From contig CM119264.1 of assembly GCA_051294375.1 (NCBI GenBank), positions 14,968,682 through 15,032,681 on the forward strand: a DNA stretch of 64,000 bases. Direction: 5' to 3'. Under the pieces are notes generated by a model. It ran no database searches. It saw nothing but the letters and a program-made list of their open reading frames with translations, and was not told the origin of the DNA. This stretch comes from Paraspadella gotoi (Eukaryota > Chaetognatha). Shown piece after piece: positions 9,600 through 22,393 of the stretch; position 1 is the first letter of the stretch; each line of letters opens with the position of its first letter. The position numbers and the translations under genes were made by a program.

Positions 9600-10442
9600 C
9601 TCAACCACGACCCCGACGAGTCCGTGCAATCACGGCCACAGCATGCTCGACTGTCGCTTCGACGGTCTGTGTTTGGCCGGAGACGCTTTCGTGGCTTGTT
9701 GTAGCCCACGCGACGTTCGACAGCACCGTCAAAGTCCACGCGGCGGCCAACCATGCGACTTCAATCGACGAAAAGGATCCTTTTCTCTCTCGGATGAACG
9801 TTTGCACTATCCTCTTCAACTTCTTCGGTTTCAATGGCTACGCGCTGCTCATACGCCCTACGCATCTTCGGCGTCCTCCGCACCGACCGCGGCGCGCCCG
9901 AGCTCTCAAGACCTCCATGCGGTCGGGCTTTCCCACGGAATTCCCTGCCATCACCTCGCCGCCAAATTGGCGCCTTACTCTCCTTACCTCGCGTTTGTCC
10001 CCGCGTTAGCGATTCTTCATGCGTCGCTTCGAGGACTCTCGATCCCAATTCGCTGGCGTCGACAAAGAAGCGCTCTTCCTGGGAACGGTCATGCATAGCC
10101 TCGACCACCAGAGGATGTCCGAAGTCTTTCCAGAATCCCCTGTATATTCGCTTGAAGGAAGAAAGACGCCTGGAGGACAAAATTGCCATGGAGGACGAGG
10201 AGAAAAGCCTGACCAACTTGGCCTGGATCGCGTATCGCTTCCCCGACTCCGCCGTCGACAGGTTTAAGATGCTGAGGCAGGTGTGCGCTTCAACCGGCTC
10301 GCCTTCATTGATCCTTCCAGGGCCTTTTGTTTCGTTACAAATTCAAAGAAGCTCCGTTTCAGTTTTTCCGCGACATCTACGAGGAGGCGAAAAAGACGAA
10401 TCCGTCTGGGCCGAGGCCTTGGATTGTTGCATCATTCGTTGA
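9600..10442 (+). pseudogene. Frameshifted copy of codons 189-473 of the 4549 gene
   Basis: It matches 5112-5970 but is broken by several single-base changes, so it reads in pieces in all three frames. The terminal codons up to the stop at 10440-10442 are kept. It is most likely an assembly duplicate, not a real pseudogene. Confidence 0.7.
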
Positions 10443-11820
10443 AAATACATTTTTAATCAAAAATATTTTTCTGGCCCAGAATTTTTAGTATTTTTCAAGT
10501 ATTTTTTTTACTTATAGTTACTAATTATTATTATATTTATTAACAATTGGACAGATAAATTGAATTGAAATTTTGTGTGTGGGTAGGAAAGTATGCAATT
10601 AATTGGATATAAATTTTTGATGGAATCGTAGGAGTGGAAAATTTTAAATTAGAAAATCGAAAGACATTTTTAAAAAAAAATTTAAAATTTTTCACTCTCT
10701 CTCTCTGTTAAAGAGTTTATAATGATTTTTATCTGAATTGAGCCCTGACCTTTTATTTTTTCTGAGTTTAAGTTTAAATGAATGACTCCAATATTTCTGT
10801 TTAAAGCCTCAAATTGGTAAATTTTATACATTGAATTTGAATATCTGGTCTCTCATTGGTTAATAATAACTAGTAGATGCTTTGATTATTCTCAAAATTG
10901 TGAACTATTCTCTCATGGTTTGTTATAATGTTGTCCTGTTATATAAAAGAAGAGTAAATTCTTAGTTTTTGGGAGATTCCTCTGAGACCATCAGGTATTA
11001 AATGACATTTGTGAAAATTATTTGAATATGGTAATTAATTTTAAGCTTTTATGTAGCTTTTAGCTGTTGCTGCGTCTCGCTCTGTTGCTGCATCTCGGTT
11101 CTAGTGCTACTGTTGCTGCGTCTCGGCTCTGTTGCTGCATCTCGGTTCTACTGCTACTGTTGCTGCGTATCGGCTCTACTGCTGCTGCTGTATTTTGGTT
11201 CTCTGTCATTCTGATGCACGTTTTTCAATGATTATTGGATATTGAATACTTAATAAAGTTATTATTCTATTTTTATCTTTTGATATATGGATTGAGTTAA
11301 TATTAAGTCGAGATTAAGCACTGCTCAAACAATGTTCTCATCTGAAACTGAGAAACCCCCCAAGGAATCTTCTACACTCTCTTTGATTGATTGATTGATT
11401 GATCGACAAATTATGCCAGTCTAGCCAAATTATGTTAGTTGACCAAATTATAGCAGTTGACCAAATTATGCAAAATTAGCAAATTATGCATAATAATATT
11501 ATTATAATAATACCTTTTTTAACTTTCTAAACGCCACTGGTGAATCTCACCACTCAACAGTTCAGTGGATGAACGTAACCATTTACGCTAATTCTGTATT
11601 TTCTTTTCTTATCATTTTTCACTTTCTCTATGGACCGTGTTTTTAGAACCATTACTCATTAATATTTAAAGCATCTTATTTCGAATACGCTTTTACTTAT
11701 TTCTGGACTGTCACTGAAAAAACGTAAATTTGGATAAGAAATAGATAAGAAAAATAAAAAGTTCTAATATAATTGTAAGATCTTTTGATTCGCTCGCAGA
11801 CAAAACATGTTATCTAGACT

Positions 11821-12772
11821 TCAAGGAAACTTAATCGGGAAAAACGGATCCGAAGGAACTTCGGTTCGTCGAGCTCCGAACGGATTAGGGATGATGTCGA
11901 AGATGACGCCGAGGAAGAGAATCGACAGGGCGAATCAAAACTATATAACGCGATGAACATCGGGGAAAAGTTTTTGACCAAACGACCTCAGTTTTTTTTT
12001 AACCTGTTAATTGTATCAAGTGAATCCTCGTTAGTTTTTGCTGCAACTTTCTGTTGGTGTTGATGAGGAAATCCAACTCTGATCTCGGCGACGAGGTCGT
12101 GTGCTTCGTTTTCAGAATGTGGCCTGAAGCGGACGTAGAGAAGAAATTGGCGATTGGCTTTCAATGGGAGCGAGCGAGTTTCACAGACCCGATATAGTCT
12201 CCTCTTTGGCGACGCTCCACAGTTGAGCCAATTGTTCGTTAGTCTTGGGTATCGTGTCCAAATACATAGAACAAACGAAAACTTTTCCAGAGCGATATCG
12301 TATTCTCCCTCTGAGTTCCATTTTTTTTTTCGTGGGGAGTTATTGATTATTAAATTTTATGGTGTTTTACTGCTGTCGCAGTAAATGAAATCAGAGTGGG
12401 TAAGAGCTGACATATTTATATATTAACTAACTCGTTAAGTAAATGGCCACCTCGGCGTGACTTCCAGGTTTAATTATGCCGATCGAAGGTTTAACTTTAA
12501 ACTTTTCCGGAGCCGTCGTTTTAATTTTGAAAGCCACAACTTTCCCACCGCCTTTTCGGAAGCAAGTACATTAGTAAATATAAAATGTTTAGTTTAATTT
12601 AAACAATACAATGATAGGTCATCCAGATGAAAATATGCGTAGGTTTTTTTATATTGGATTATAGTCAGCCTAAGTTACAAAGTGATAAGAAAGAAAAGTG
12701 AACCGCAACGCCAATACCTGCTCGTTTGGTTAGCGTAAGAATATCCAGAGTATCTTTCGAGGCATCAGCGAC
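11821..12772 (-). pseudogene. Degraded copy of MOSPD2-like exons
   Basis: Equivalent exons are 12772..12718, 12551..12432, 12310..12189, 12123..12004 and 11940..11821. The MSP-core exon (12551..12432) and the coiled-linker exon (12123..12004) keep their 120-base lengths. The exon at 12189 has lost one base, the last exon has gained one, and the 12718 exon has three extra bases. The intact set is at 7345-8294. Confidence 0.7.
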
Positions 12773-12920
12773 CTGCGAACGTGAAGGACAATTAAGTGAA
12801 AACATTAAGTATTTCAGAGCGAAGGCCTGGTTGATTCCTAATTTAATAGCAATGATTTAATATAATCCTCTTTTTAGGAAAAGAGATAATAAGACTAATA
12901 ATAATATAATAATAATAATA

Positions 12921-12963
<43 letters not shown>

Positions 12964-13669
12964 TGCACGCTTACTCTTTTATGTTCAGAGAAACTTTCTC
13001 TACAGAGAAAAACTCTTTTGACTTATCTGCCTTTAATCCCTCCTCCTCCTCCTCTTCCTCCGCCCCACTTCAATCTGCAAACCCTCCTTCAGCTCCACTC
13101 CCACCCCCACCCCCTCCGCCCCCAAAGTCTCACGTCAAAGTGGAGACTTTCCCCCGGAGATTTCGAGATGAAACGCCGGAGTAGGTCGTCCCCGAGTTCG
13201 CGTCCACCATTTCCGGGTTTTTTTTTGCATCCGGGTCACGGATCGCGTTTACTCATTCTTTGATGCTGTAAAGCCAAGTTGTACGTGGCGGAGGAAGGCC
13301 CACGACGTTCGCATCGAGATCCCATCTTACTTTTTCCGTCTCGAGTCTGATGGGAGAAGAGAAAATGGGAAGCTTAACAGGGGGCGAGAAATGAGATCAT
13401 ATTAAAGAGCTCGAAGAGGTGTTTATTTTATAAATAAAGTGGCAAGTTATTGATTATAAACTGTAATTAATCGTTGGTAAAACAAAGTTCTCACCAAAAC
13501 AATCTCCTCGCGATGCCTTTCCGTCTCTCACCGCGATTCCGGCCAAAGAGAAATTGGCAGAAAAGGCGGAGGCCAATTTTCTGATCGCAATGGAACCGCA
13601 ATGGAACCCGCGGGAGGAAAGGCGCGCGGGGGCCGCTGATGAATAAAATCACCACTTACCCTTTTTTTT

Positions 13670-14275
13670 TTTTTTGTTTTTTTTAAATGCGGGGCCTTTT
13701 GTTCATCTCCTTTTCCTTCTCCTGTCATCCACCCCCTTCCTTCTCCAATCGTCATTTCTTTTCAAGTTCCTCCCCGCCACTTTATTCCCATTCTTTTCCT
13801 TACTTTTCCTTCCCATTGGTTTTTCTTGTTTGTTTTTTTCGCCAATTATTTTTTCTTTTTTAACTCACCCTCACTCCTTTCTTTCTTCACTCTCCATCTC
13901 GCTCCCTCTTTCTTTTTTAGTTTTCCTTCGTGAATCTTGGGATGCATTTTCTTCATTTCCTTTGTCTTTTTCTTCTGCATCATTTCTCTCTTCTTTTCCC
14001 TTTCGTTTCTTTTTCTCATCGTCCTTGTACATCATCATTCTCTTTTGTTCTCATCTTACATACTCTCTCTCTGTCCGCTTTATATGCATATCTTCCTTTT
14101 TCTTTCTTCCTCTCTCTCTCTCTCAACCTTTTTCTCCATCTCTCTCTCCCTTCTTTCTCCTCCGAAGCCTCCGACAGATTTTCTCATTGTTGTTGTGATT
14201 GACAAACTCGGTGGGAGAGTTAAAACGGAACCATTTCAATGCATTTCTCCTTCAACTTCTCATTCTCCTCTCTCT

Positions 14276-14330
<55 letters not shown>

Positions 14331-14460
14331 CTTCTTTTCTCTTTCTTTCATTCTTTTTTATTTCTTTCTTCTTTCTTTCTTTTTTTCTTCTTTCTTTCTT
14401 TTCTTTCTTCTTTCTTTCTGTCTTTCTTTCTTTTTTTCTTTCTTCTTTCTTTTCTTCTTT
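13670..14460. repeat. Long polypyrimidine tract with (CT)n and (TTTC)n
   Basis: Nearly pyrimidine-only on the + strand, with a CT array at about 14283-14331 and TTTC-type repeats to about 14460. The Phe/Leu/Ser open frames over it are artefacts of composition. Confidence 0.85.
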
Positions 14461-15489
14461 AATTTGGTATTTATATTTAACATCCGAAAACTTTTTTTTT
14501 CATTTTTTTTCTATTTTTTATATTTCCTTATCGCATAGTAAATAAGTATCAATTGCATAATATGCAATATGCATATTCCGTTCACCCTTCATACGTCTTC
14601 TTTGTAAATTTTATAAAACAAAAACTGCCAATGAGTTTTTCTTTTGTCCATTTTTTCCCCTCAGATTGTTTTTTTCCCCTTCCCCTCCTCTTTTTCTCTC
14701 TGAAACCATTTCAATGCATCAGGTTTTGTATTGTCTTCAACCAAATCGCTCTCCAACTCTATTCAAGGTTTCCGGGTGAAGGAAGGGCGAGCGAGTTCCT
14801 TGCCGATTGTTTATTGAAGCAGAAAAACAATATCCTGATAAAACTAATGTATGACTAATACGAGTTTTGCAACATACTATGTGTGTTGAATAACGTTAGA
14901 ACCAAATGTTTTTGTTTTCTACCTACTAAGCGACTTGGCATAAAGATTGAAGCCTCTATGATTGTCCTTCATTCATAAGCATAATACGTACGTAAATTTG
15001 TTATTTAACACTTACGTATTTTTTTACGTAAATTTCTTTTGACTTTGTGGTTTTAGACTACATAAAAGAGAATAGGAATCATTATTATCGCTCGGCGCAC
15101 GAATTGCCTCGCCTAATGCGACCGCGGGGGGGGGGCGGTAGGGGGGCGGGGCGGAGGCCAGAGGAGAAAATTGAGGAAAGGGGTGGGCCGAGCGAAGCCT
15201 AGGGGTGGGATAATTGACAAAGCGGGAGGGTGGAGGAGGGGGAGGAGGGCAAAGGTCGAACCCACGACGAGTCTTTATGAAGAGACCCAAAAAACTGATT
15301 TCTTCTTTCCATCCTTCATGGTCAGATGAAGCTGGCAGAGTGAACGAGGATGAGTCAGATTCTGGTTGAGGTGATTCCGAATGAGACCCGAGGAGTGTTG
15401 ACATTGGAGGCTTTCATTTTTAATTAATGGAATCTGTGACGTCAATCGTGACCCCTTTTCGGTTGGGCTTCGATCTAATGCTCGTCACT
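14461..15489. other. Unassigned; 3' flank of the minus-strand exon candidate
   Basis: AT-rich to about 15060, then a G-rich patch at 15120-15250 with runs of 5-9 G. A minus-strand frame begins at 15404 and looks protein-like for about 45 codons, but it turns into a Pro run over the G-rich patch. I see no supporting splice sites. Confidence 0.4.
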
Positions 15490-15568
15490 TCACGATTCGT
15501 CCGCCGAGTCTTCGGCGTTTCTCGACTCCCGCGCCAGAGTCTCCAGCTTTTCTTGTTTATTTCCTAAT
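15490..15568 (-). CDS. Candidate terminal exon of an unrecognised gene
   Basis: A strong acceptor (TTTGTTTTGCAG) precedes 25 codons and a stop. The peptide is highly charged and likely helical (NKQEKLETLARESRNAEDS). The exon starts in phase 2, with one base completing a codon. I recognise no family. It may belong with the first-exon candidate at 16214-16289, but the middle exons are not convincingly resolved. Confidence 0.4.
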
Positions 15569-16213
15569 CTGCAAAACAAATTCTCGATTAGCATCGAGGC
15601 TTTTCGCACCCATGGCTAACGTATGCCTTCATGAATAATACGAACAGTAAAGATGATAGCAAAGACGTTTGTTTTCAACGACGAGGGGGGCTCTACGTCA
15701 CTTCGGGCGAGATAAGTGGTACGTATATCGAAAGAATGGTAGACTGAATTTTATATCATATATATTTTAAAAAGTTAAATATTAAACAATCAGCAGCAGA
15801 TTGGGTATCACTGCTAACGAATAACTTTTTCGGTTAAGCGTCTTAAAAATTTCTTTCGTCGTCGATAAAATTCTGTTTGTTTTTTTTTCAAACCCGAATC
15901 CTCAACGAAAAAAGTTTTCTCCCAAATGATTTTGGTAAAAACTGCAAAGCGAATCTCCGTTTCTTTTTTCCGCCAAAACAAAAATGTTTTTTCGAGCGAC
16001 GAGACGATTCGGGGATTTTCTTTGAAGGCGACTTGTTTTTGCCCAAGATTTGTAAAGGCCGAACATTAAGAAAAACTCCGTTTATGGCTTCTCGCCTTTT
16101 TTTCCTTTTTGCGATGGCTCGAGAAGACGAAACTCGCCCCCCCCATTTTCTCGTTTATGGATTTGCTCCAAGGGAATCGTGGTTGCTGCGGCTGCTGCAT
16201 CTTCCTTTTTTAC

Positions 16214-16289
16214 CATTCGTGATGAAGTCACATTCAGCAGTTTTGACTGACTTCAAAGGTGCAGCTACGTCTGGCGCCGTTTTGGTCAT
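16214..16289 (-). CDS. Candidate first coding exon (25 codons) of an unrecognised gene
   Basis: An ATG at 16289-16287 with G at -3 opens 25 codons beginning MTKTAPDVAAPLKSVKTAE. It ends at a GT donor (ATG|GTAAAA) in phase 1. A phase-compatible continuation exists after the acceptor GCTTTGCAG at about 15950. It would read VFTKIIWEKTFFVEDSG and then turn Lys/Arg-rich, with no clear donor. Could be chance. Confidence 0.3.
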
Positions 16290-16802
16290 TGCTTAGTATG
16301 CTTACCTTAAGTCTTGGCTGCAGCGACCTTCACCGTCCTCGTTCACCGTTCTGGATAAACGTGAGGAAAAAAAAAATTTAAAGCAAACATTTTTTAAAAA
16401 ATATAAAAAAGTCGCGATGCTGCCAATGGATTTTCCGTTGCTTAATTAAGCTCGAGGCCGTGTTTTAAAAAGTGTTCAATCTTCTTTCAAAATCTAAACT
16501 AAACAAAAAAAAACCTAGTTTTCAATTACGCTCCTTATCTCTCGATGAAGAGAAACGCTCGTAGAGGCTTTTGCCGCTTCTTCCGCCGCCATCGGCGCTG
16601 CTGACGCCATCGCCGCCGACTCTAGCGAATCTCATAATTACTGCAAGATCGAATCGCGCATCTCTGATTAATGAAAAAAGAGGAGGATACAAAAGATGAA
16701 GCCAAACCTTTCCATTATTTTTTTTTTACACAAAGTCGAGATTAATCGAACTCAATTATGACGCACCTTCCGAAATTTTAAAGTGAAGAAAAATAATAGC
16801 TT

Positions 16803-17076
16803 GTGGCGGTATATTCACACCGCCTCACGTCCACCATCCGTCAGCCAAATCCATTGGCTCAGAGGGGGAACACACCATCCCAGGCGTAGTGTTCCATCCT
16901 CAGTCCTAATGACTTCCCTCTGCGTTTGCAAAGCGAGACCGTCCTAGGGTAAACGCGCCAGTGACTGGAGGCGTCACTGAGAGTCGGAAGCCCCCAAAGC
17001 CAACAGTGAGATGCCCCATCCCAATGGGCATCACAGGCAACCCGGCTGTTGCCATAAGCTTATCTAACGTGTTAGA
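16803..17076. other. Chain of nine stem-loops (structured RNA or mobile-element end, unknown)
   Basis: A GC-rich island in AT-rich DNA, almost filled with hairpins: GGCGGT 16805 with ACCGCC 16819; AGCCAA 16843 with TTGGCT 16854; GGAACAC 16867 with GTGTTCC 16889; AGTC 16902 with GACT 16911; GCGTTT 16922 with AAACGC 16951; CAGTGAC 16959 with GTCACTG 16973; GATGCCC 17010 with GGGCATC 17026; GGCAAC 17036 with GTTGCC 17048; and TCTAAC 17063 with GTTAGA 17071. All stems listed are perfect; eight of the nine are 6-7 bp. ATAAGCTTAT (17054-17063) is a 10-bp palindrome between the last two. No coding frame explains the block. Confidence 0.55.
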
Positions 17077-18949
17077 CTAGGAGGGCATTTGAATAATTGT
17101 CTTTACTGAATCAACCATGTTAATCAACCTACCGAAGCCAATAAATGTTAATGAGTTCGACATTCGACTCGGCAGAATATTTTAATCCCAGACATGAGAT
17201 CGCATTTAATGATGATGGGGATTTTTTTAGGAACATTTTCCGTTGTTTCTCCGATTGGAAATTAAAATCAAATTAAATAAAATGAATTAATTATAAAGTG
17301 GAAGTTGAAGCGAGGGGGGGGGAAGAAGATATGATATGTGACCCAAATTGGATACGTGAACTCAATTCCGAATCGACACAAATAATCTCACCCGCGGCCG
17401 GGGGGGGGGTGGCAGGGCGATGTTGACAGATGACGACGGCGAGTGCACGAATCGAAATAGAGGAACTCCGTCAGTCAGTCAGAAAGAGATAAGTGATAGA
17501 AAGAAAAAGCAAAAGGATTTGGGAAAGCAACGGCGAAAATCCGGCAAAGGAAAAGAAAAGTAATCAGTTCTCGAAGAAATATAGAGCAAACGTGAAAAAT
17601 TCGGAACTGGAAATTTGGAAGAAAAAAAAAGAAAAGGCTTCTCTTGATCTTGAACTTCTTCTCCGTCGACGAATCAACTGAAAAACGAAACGACAACAAT
17701 GACGATAACAACAACGACAACAACTCGAATTTTTATGCGCGCTTTTCTTCTCGCATCCTCAAATTGATCGGATCGGCGGACCATTCACCGACCTGTCATC
17801 GACCCGTCACGGCGATCTTTTCACCCCGGTGATCTTCGACCTCTTACCCTCACCATTTTCGACCTTTAGTCTCTTCGTTCCCTTCCAGCTCCCGACCTCT
17901 GACCTCCTTCAACACCCCCGGATCAAAACCGCCTCCGACGACACGACTTCACATTCGTTTAATCGGACAAACACACCCACGACGACTAGGATGACGACGA
18001 AGGCGCCGACGACGACGACGACGCTAACTTCCCTGGAGGATGACTTTGGTTGGCTTTCGATGACCTCTTCGCTCATCTGAGCCCTCCCGGGGAGGTGGGG
18101 AGAAGCGGTGGGGCGTGACGGGACGGCGAGAGAGCGGGAGAGCGAGGTGAAGGGAGAGAGGCATTTTGTCATTAAAGGGAAAGAGGAGAGAAATTGATCG
18201 AAAGGAAATGAGAGAACGAAACGGGGATATGAAAAAGAAGAAGAGAGTAAGAAAGCAAGAGAGAAAAAAATGAGAGAAAGAAAGATAGAAAGCAAGAAAG
18301 AAAGAAAAAAAGAAAGCAAGAATGAAAGAAAGAAAGAAAGAAAGAAAGCAAGAAAAACATTAAGACATTGGGTTAAAAACAAGAAAAAAAATTTAAAGAG
18401 AAAAAAAAAGAGAGGGAGGAAAATAAAAGGAATGAACCCTCTCTCGTGGAATTAATGTTCCTTACTGAGGTCTTATCGATCACCGACCGAAAAAACTGTT
18501 ATTGTCATGCGAAAGATTTGCTGCCTCGTGCGTGCAATGTTGTAGACTTTATTGCTTTCCCTAATTTTTTTATTTTATTTTTTCGAATTTTTTTTTTTTA
18601 TTCTCCAGTTTTTGATTTTCTCCTTCGAGCTTCTTCGCGTTTGTTCGTTCGATAGATATTTCATTTTTTGCATCAGCGTGTAAAATTTCAATTCGAATCG
18701 GTCGGAGCTGTTCCTCTTCCTTCTGTCTATTTTTCTCTTTCTATCTTTCTCTATTTTTAAATCTCTCTAGATCCTTCTCTCCTCCTCCTCCTCCTCCTCT
18801 CTTCGACTGATGGAGAACCATGTGAATTTGTGCCCTGACCAATTTAAGGGAATCGAACCGAGAACCGAATCTAAAAACGATTTTTCATTATTTTTTGCTG
18901 CGACGGAAAACTCGGCATCCCAGGACGGAAAGAGCTGAGGAGACTGGTG

Positions 18950-18952
<3 letters not shown>
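17077..18952. other. Unassigned; purine-rich right half
   Basis: Contains G runs at about 17315 and 17400, a region with short ACG repeats near 17990-18030, and a purine-rich stretch at 18100-18440. A 55-codon minus-strand frame at 18080-17909 has a Val-rich hydrophobic segment, but that segment is the read-through of GAC/GTC repeats. No gene is supported. Confidence 0.4.
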
Positions 18953-19047
<95 letters not shown>

Positions 19048-19240
19048 GACGCGTGTGGGACGGACAGAAAAATCAAAAATCAAAAAAGAAATAAAGAAAG
19101 AAATTAATAAATAAATTAATAAATTAATTAATAAATTAATAAATTAATAAATTAATAAATTAATAAATTAATAAATTAATAAATTAATAAATTAATTAAT
19201 AAATTAATTAATAAATAAAAAAATTAATAAGAATTAAAAC

Positions 19241-19310
<70 letters not shown>

Positions 19311-19311
19311 C
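18953..19311. repeat. Compound microsatellite: (GA)n, (TAAATTAA)n, (GAAA)n
   Basis: Three different arrays lie almost end to end: GA at 18953-19046, an A/T-only array built on TAAATTAA at about 19098-19235, and GAAA at 19241-19311. Confidence 0.9.
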
Positions 19312-19849
19312 GATGAAAAATCATTATTTCCATATGCTAAGATTCAATATTTTAAAAGAGGATTTTGGGAAGAAAAGTGGAAAAGTTCTGATTTGTTGTG
19401 GCAGGAAGAAAAATGGAAGGTAGGAGGAGAAAGAGAGGAACGAAGAAGAGAAGATGGATTCGGCGGAAAGAGATGAAGGAAAGAAATTTCCTGACGAAGA
19501 AGCAAGGGAAAACAACAAGGAAAGAATGTGAAACAAGAGGAGACAATAAAATAGATAAAAGTGAAATATCATTAGGAAGGAGATGATGTAAACAATGGAG
19601 AAGGAAGATGAGGTTAAATGGAAGAAGAAGATGAAGTAAAGAGAAAAAAGAAAACAGAGAAAAGAGTTGAGGTAAAAGGAGAAAGTGGAAAAAGAAGATG
19701 AGAAGGAGCAGAGAAGAAAGACTATAGGAGGAGGAAGAGGAGGAGCACGAGGATGGAGAAGAGGAGGAAGAAATGGAAGAAAACGAAGTCGCGTCGGCGC
19801 GTTTAGTCGCACAACTGCCTCCATCACTCGAGGTTCAACTTTTTTCTCT

Positions 19850-20030
<181 letters not shown>

Positions 20031-22297
20031 CTATTTTTCTGTAAATCTCTCTCTCAAACTCTCTCTCACTTCAGTTTTTCCTCTATTTTTTTCCCTTTTT
20101 TCCTCAAAATTTGGGATTAATTTTTTGGGTTTTCTCCATCGGGTCAGATCGGGTTTCATCTTTTTCGTCGTCGTCGGAAGAATTTCTAATCTTCATTCGT
20201 CTCAACTCGATTTGACTTTCGTCGCGTTTTAATTCATAATTCGTCTCGAGCAGAAATCTCTCGCTTTCACGTCGTTCGTTATTTCATCCCAAAGATTAAA
20301 TTTCTTAAATTTATTTCCTCCGAACCAAAGTTTAAGGCGCGGATTTTTTTTTTAGTAAAATAACGCGTTGGTTATGGAAAATATTTTCATCGCGCCAAAT
20401 GAAAAGTAACTGAAACTCACCTGTTGTTAATTCTTTGCGTCATACATCATATTCAAAATTTTTATTTACGTAATAATTTCAATTCTAAATATTCATTTAA
20501 ACATTTTTAGTTAAAAAAAAAAAAGAAAAAAAAATATTGAAAAAATAAAAAGAGAATTTGCGAATGAAAACTTGGCGAGACGAATCGAGCGAAAGCGTGA
20601 CGACGTCTTTCTCGCTCTCGCTCTCCTCGAGAATAATCGTTATTAAATAAGATTTTTAAAAAAACTGAAGATTTTCGAAGGAAGGCGGATTCGAAATTCG
20701 AAATTCGAATACGCCCGTCATTTTTCTTCTCACGAATGAAAAGCTGTCGTCTCAACGGCGACGTTGTTCGAATTATTCATATTTTTTTAAAGAATTATAT
20801 ACGTGATATAGTTTTAGAAATTGATTAAATTGAGTTTATGAATATCAAGGATCGCGATAAAGGCATCAACGAGATTGACTTGTACGATATCGACCCGCTT
20901 TCCCGTTTCTTCTCTTAATATTTATTCACACTCTCACATCACGAAAATTCAAACTAGCTGGAAAGATTGTCAAAAGCGAAAACGATTGGCGATATGCCCA
21001 GTGATTTACTCACAATTCCTACTATGCGCGTTGCGTTGCCCAAAACCTTTCGACTCAAATTCCCGTCCGTTTGGCCTTGCCTCTCGCTTTGAGTAAAAGG
21101 CAAAATGCCAAGTTGCAGGAATGCGAGATTCGAAAGAGCTTTATAATCAGCAATGGGTTCATCGATTCCGTACGACCCTGCCGTTCATGTTTCACTTCTA
21201 CCATCTCAACCGTCATCCGCCGACCACCACCCACAAACCGCCTACCACCATCGACCAACCTCGACTCCCCGACCTCCAAGAGTGGTCGTGCTTCCGTGGT
21301 GTCACTCGTTGAACCCAAATCAACGTTTGTGTCTTCTCCTTTTTTCATTTCCTCCGTGCAGTCTCCTTCCTTCCTTAACCTCCTCATCTCGATGATTCAT
21401 TTTTGATTCATGATTCATGAATCAAAAATGAATTCAAGATCTTCTTCTTCATCCTTCATGTTACGGAGATGTAACTTTTCCAACTAACGGTGAAGCTGCT
21501 GGATCTGGCAAAACCATTTGCTTATTTCGTCTCATGGAACTATTTCTCTCTCAACTCTTTCTCCCAGCGATTCGATTCTAACCTAGAAGCCGACTGTTGC
21601 TTCGGTTGCGAGAGGAAATTCTCTGAGGACGTCAACAATCCAACCCTTTTCTCTCTATTTCTTTTTATTTATCCAATTTTTTTTATTTGGTGTTGTTGTT
21701 GTTGTTGTTTTTTGTTTTTGTTTCTCTCACTTCGAAGCTTAAGCTCAATCGGGCACTTTGATTGCTGTCAATTGGCCGACGGCCGTCTGTCCGTCTGTCT
21801 GTCGTTTCGTCAGTATATATTCCCCATTATGGAAATGAGATCTTAAAAGTCACTTCGTTTCAGACTTTGATTTACTTCTTTTTTTTTTCCGGTTTCGACG
21901 AAATACTGAGTCGGCCAGAAAATTGTAAAATCAAATGGATTTTCGATTTTTACCGCTTTTTTGTTTTTGTTTGTTTTTTTTTTGTTCGGCGAAGAATGAC
22001 AGCCTCGTTTTCGATTCTTCACTTTTCAACGTTGGCGTCACGAAATTATTTCTTTTCCCGCTTTTTTGAAATCAAACTTTTTTCTTTGTACCTAAGTGGG
22101 TCTTCTTTTCGCTCGGCGCGTTTTTTTTTCCATTTCACTTTTTCATAAATTCTATCTTTTCTTTTTCTCCTTTATCTTTTTATACCATTCAATTATATGC
22201 ATTTGTCTTCTCCGTACTTTCCTATTCGTTTTAATTACACTCATACGATTTTCACATTATTCTAGAAAAAATGTTTTTTTTCTCCGTTATTACCCGT
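20031..22297. other. Unassigned, T-rich with one large palindrome
   Basis: The region 21060-21390 has protein-like composition in several frames on both strands. None has a convincing set of start, splice and stop signals. Nothing else is recognised apart from the palindrome at 21395-21433. Confidence 0.4.
21395..21433. other. Perfect 19-bp palindrome with one-base centre
   Basis: ATTCATTTTTGATTCATGA at 21395-21413 is followed by one T and then its exact reverse complement at 21415-21433. It would form a 19-bp hairpin with almost no loop. Confidence 0.9.
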
Positions 22298-22301
22298 TTT
22301 T

Positions 22302-22393
<92 letters not shown>

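Larger units (their letters stand above)
9600..14033. repeat. Second, indel-rich copy of block C (5112-9574)
   Basis: It is collinear with 5112-9574 throughout, in the same orientation. Differences are mostly one- or two-base insertions and deletions, often in homopolymers; for example, GAGGGTCCGC at 5131-5140 appears as GAGTCCGTGC. A duplicated gene would mainly accumulate substitutions. The position next to a 25-N gap and the error type suggest noisy long-read sequence joined to the right-hand contig. Confidence 0.85.

Noticed and set aside
9600-12772. Second gene pair or true pseudogenes
   Set aside because: Indel-dominated differences and the adjoining 25-N gap point to assembly duplication.
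15024-15404. Minus-strand 126-codon frame
   Set aside because: The second half is Pro from G runs. The first half looks protein-like but lacks a donor or acceptor and lies beyond a terminal-exon candidate.
17909-18080. 55-codon minus-strand frame with a Val-rich membrane-like segment
   Set aside because: The hydrophobic part is the translation of a GAC/GTC repeat, and the reverse strand is equally open.
21121-21312. Frame with protein-like composition after a CAAGTTGCAG acceptor-like site
   Set aside because: Several overlapping frames on both strands look equally plausible and no donor or partner exon was found.
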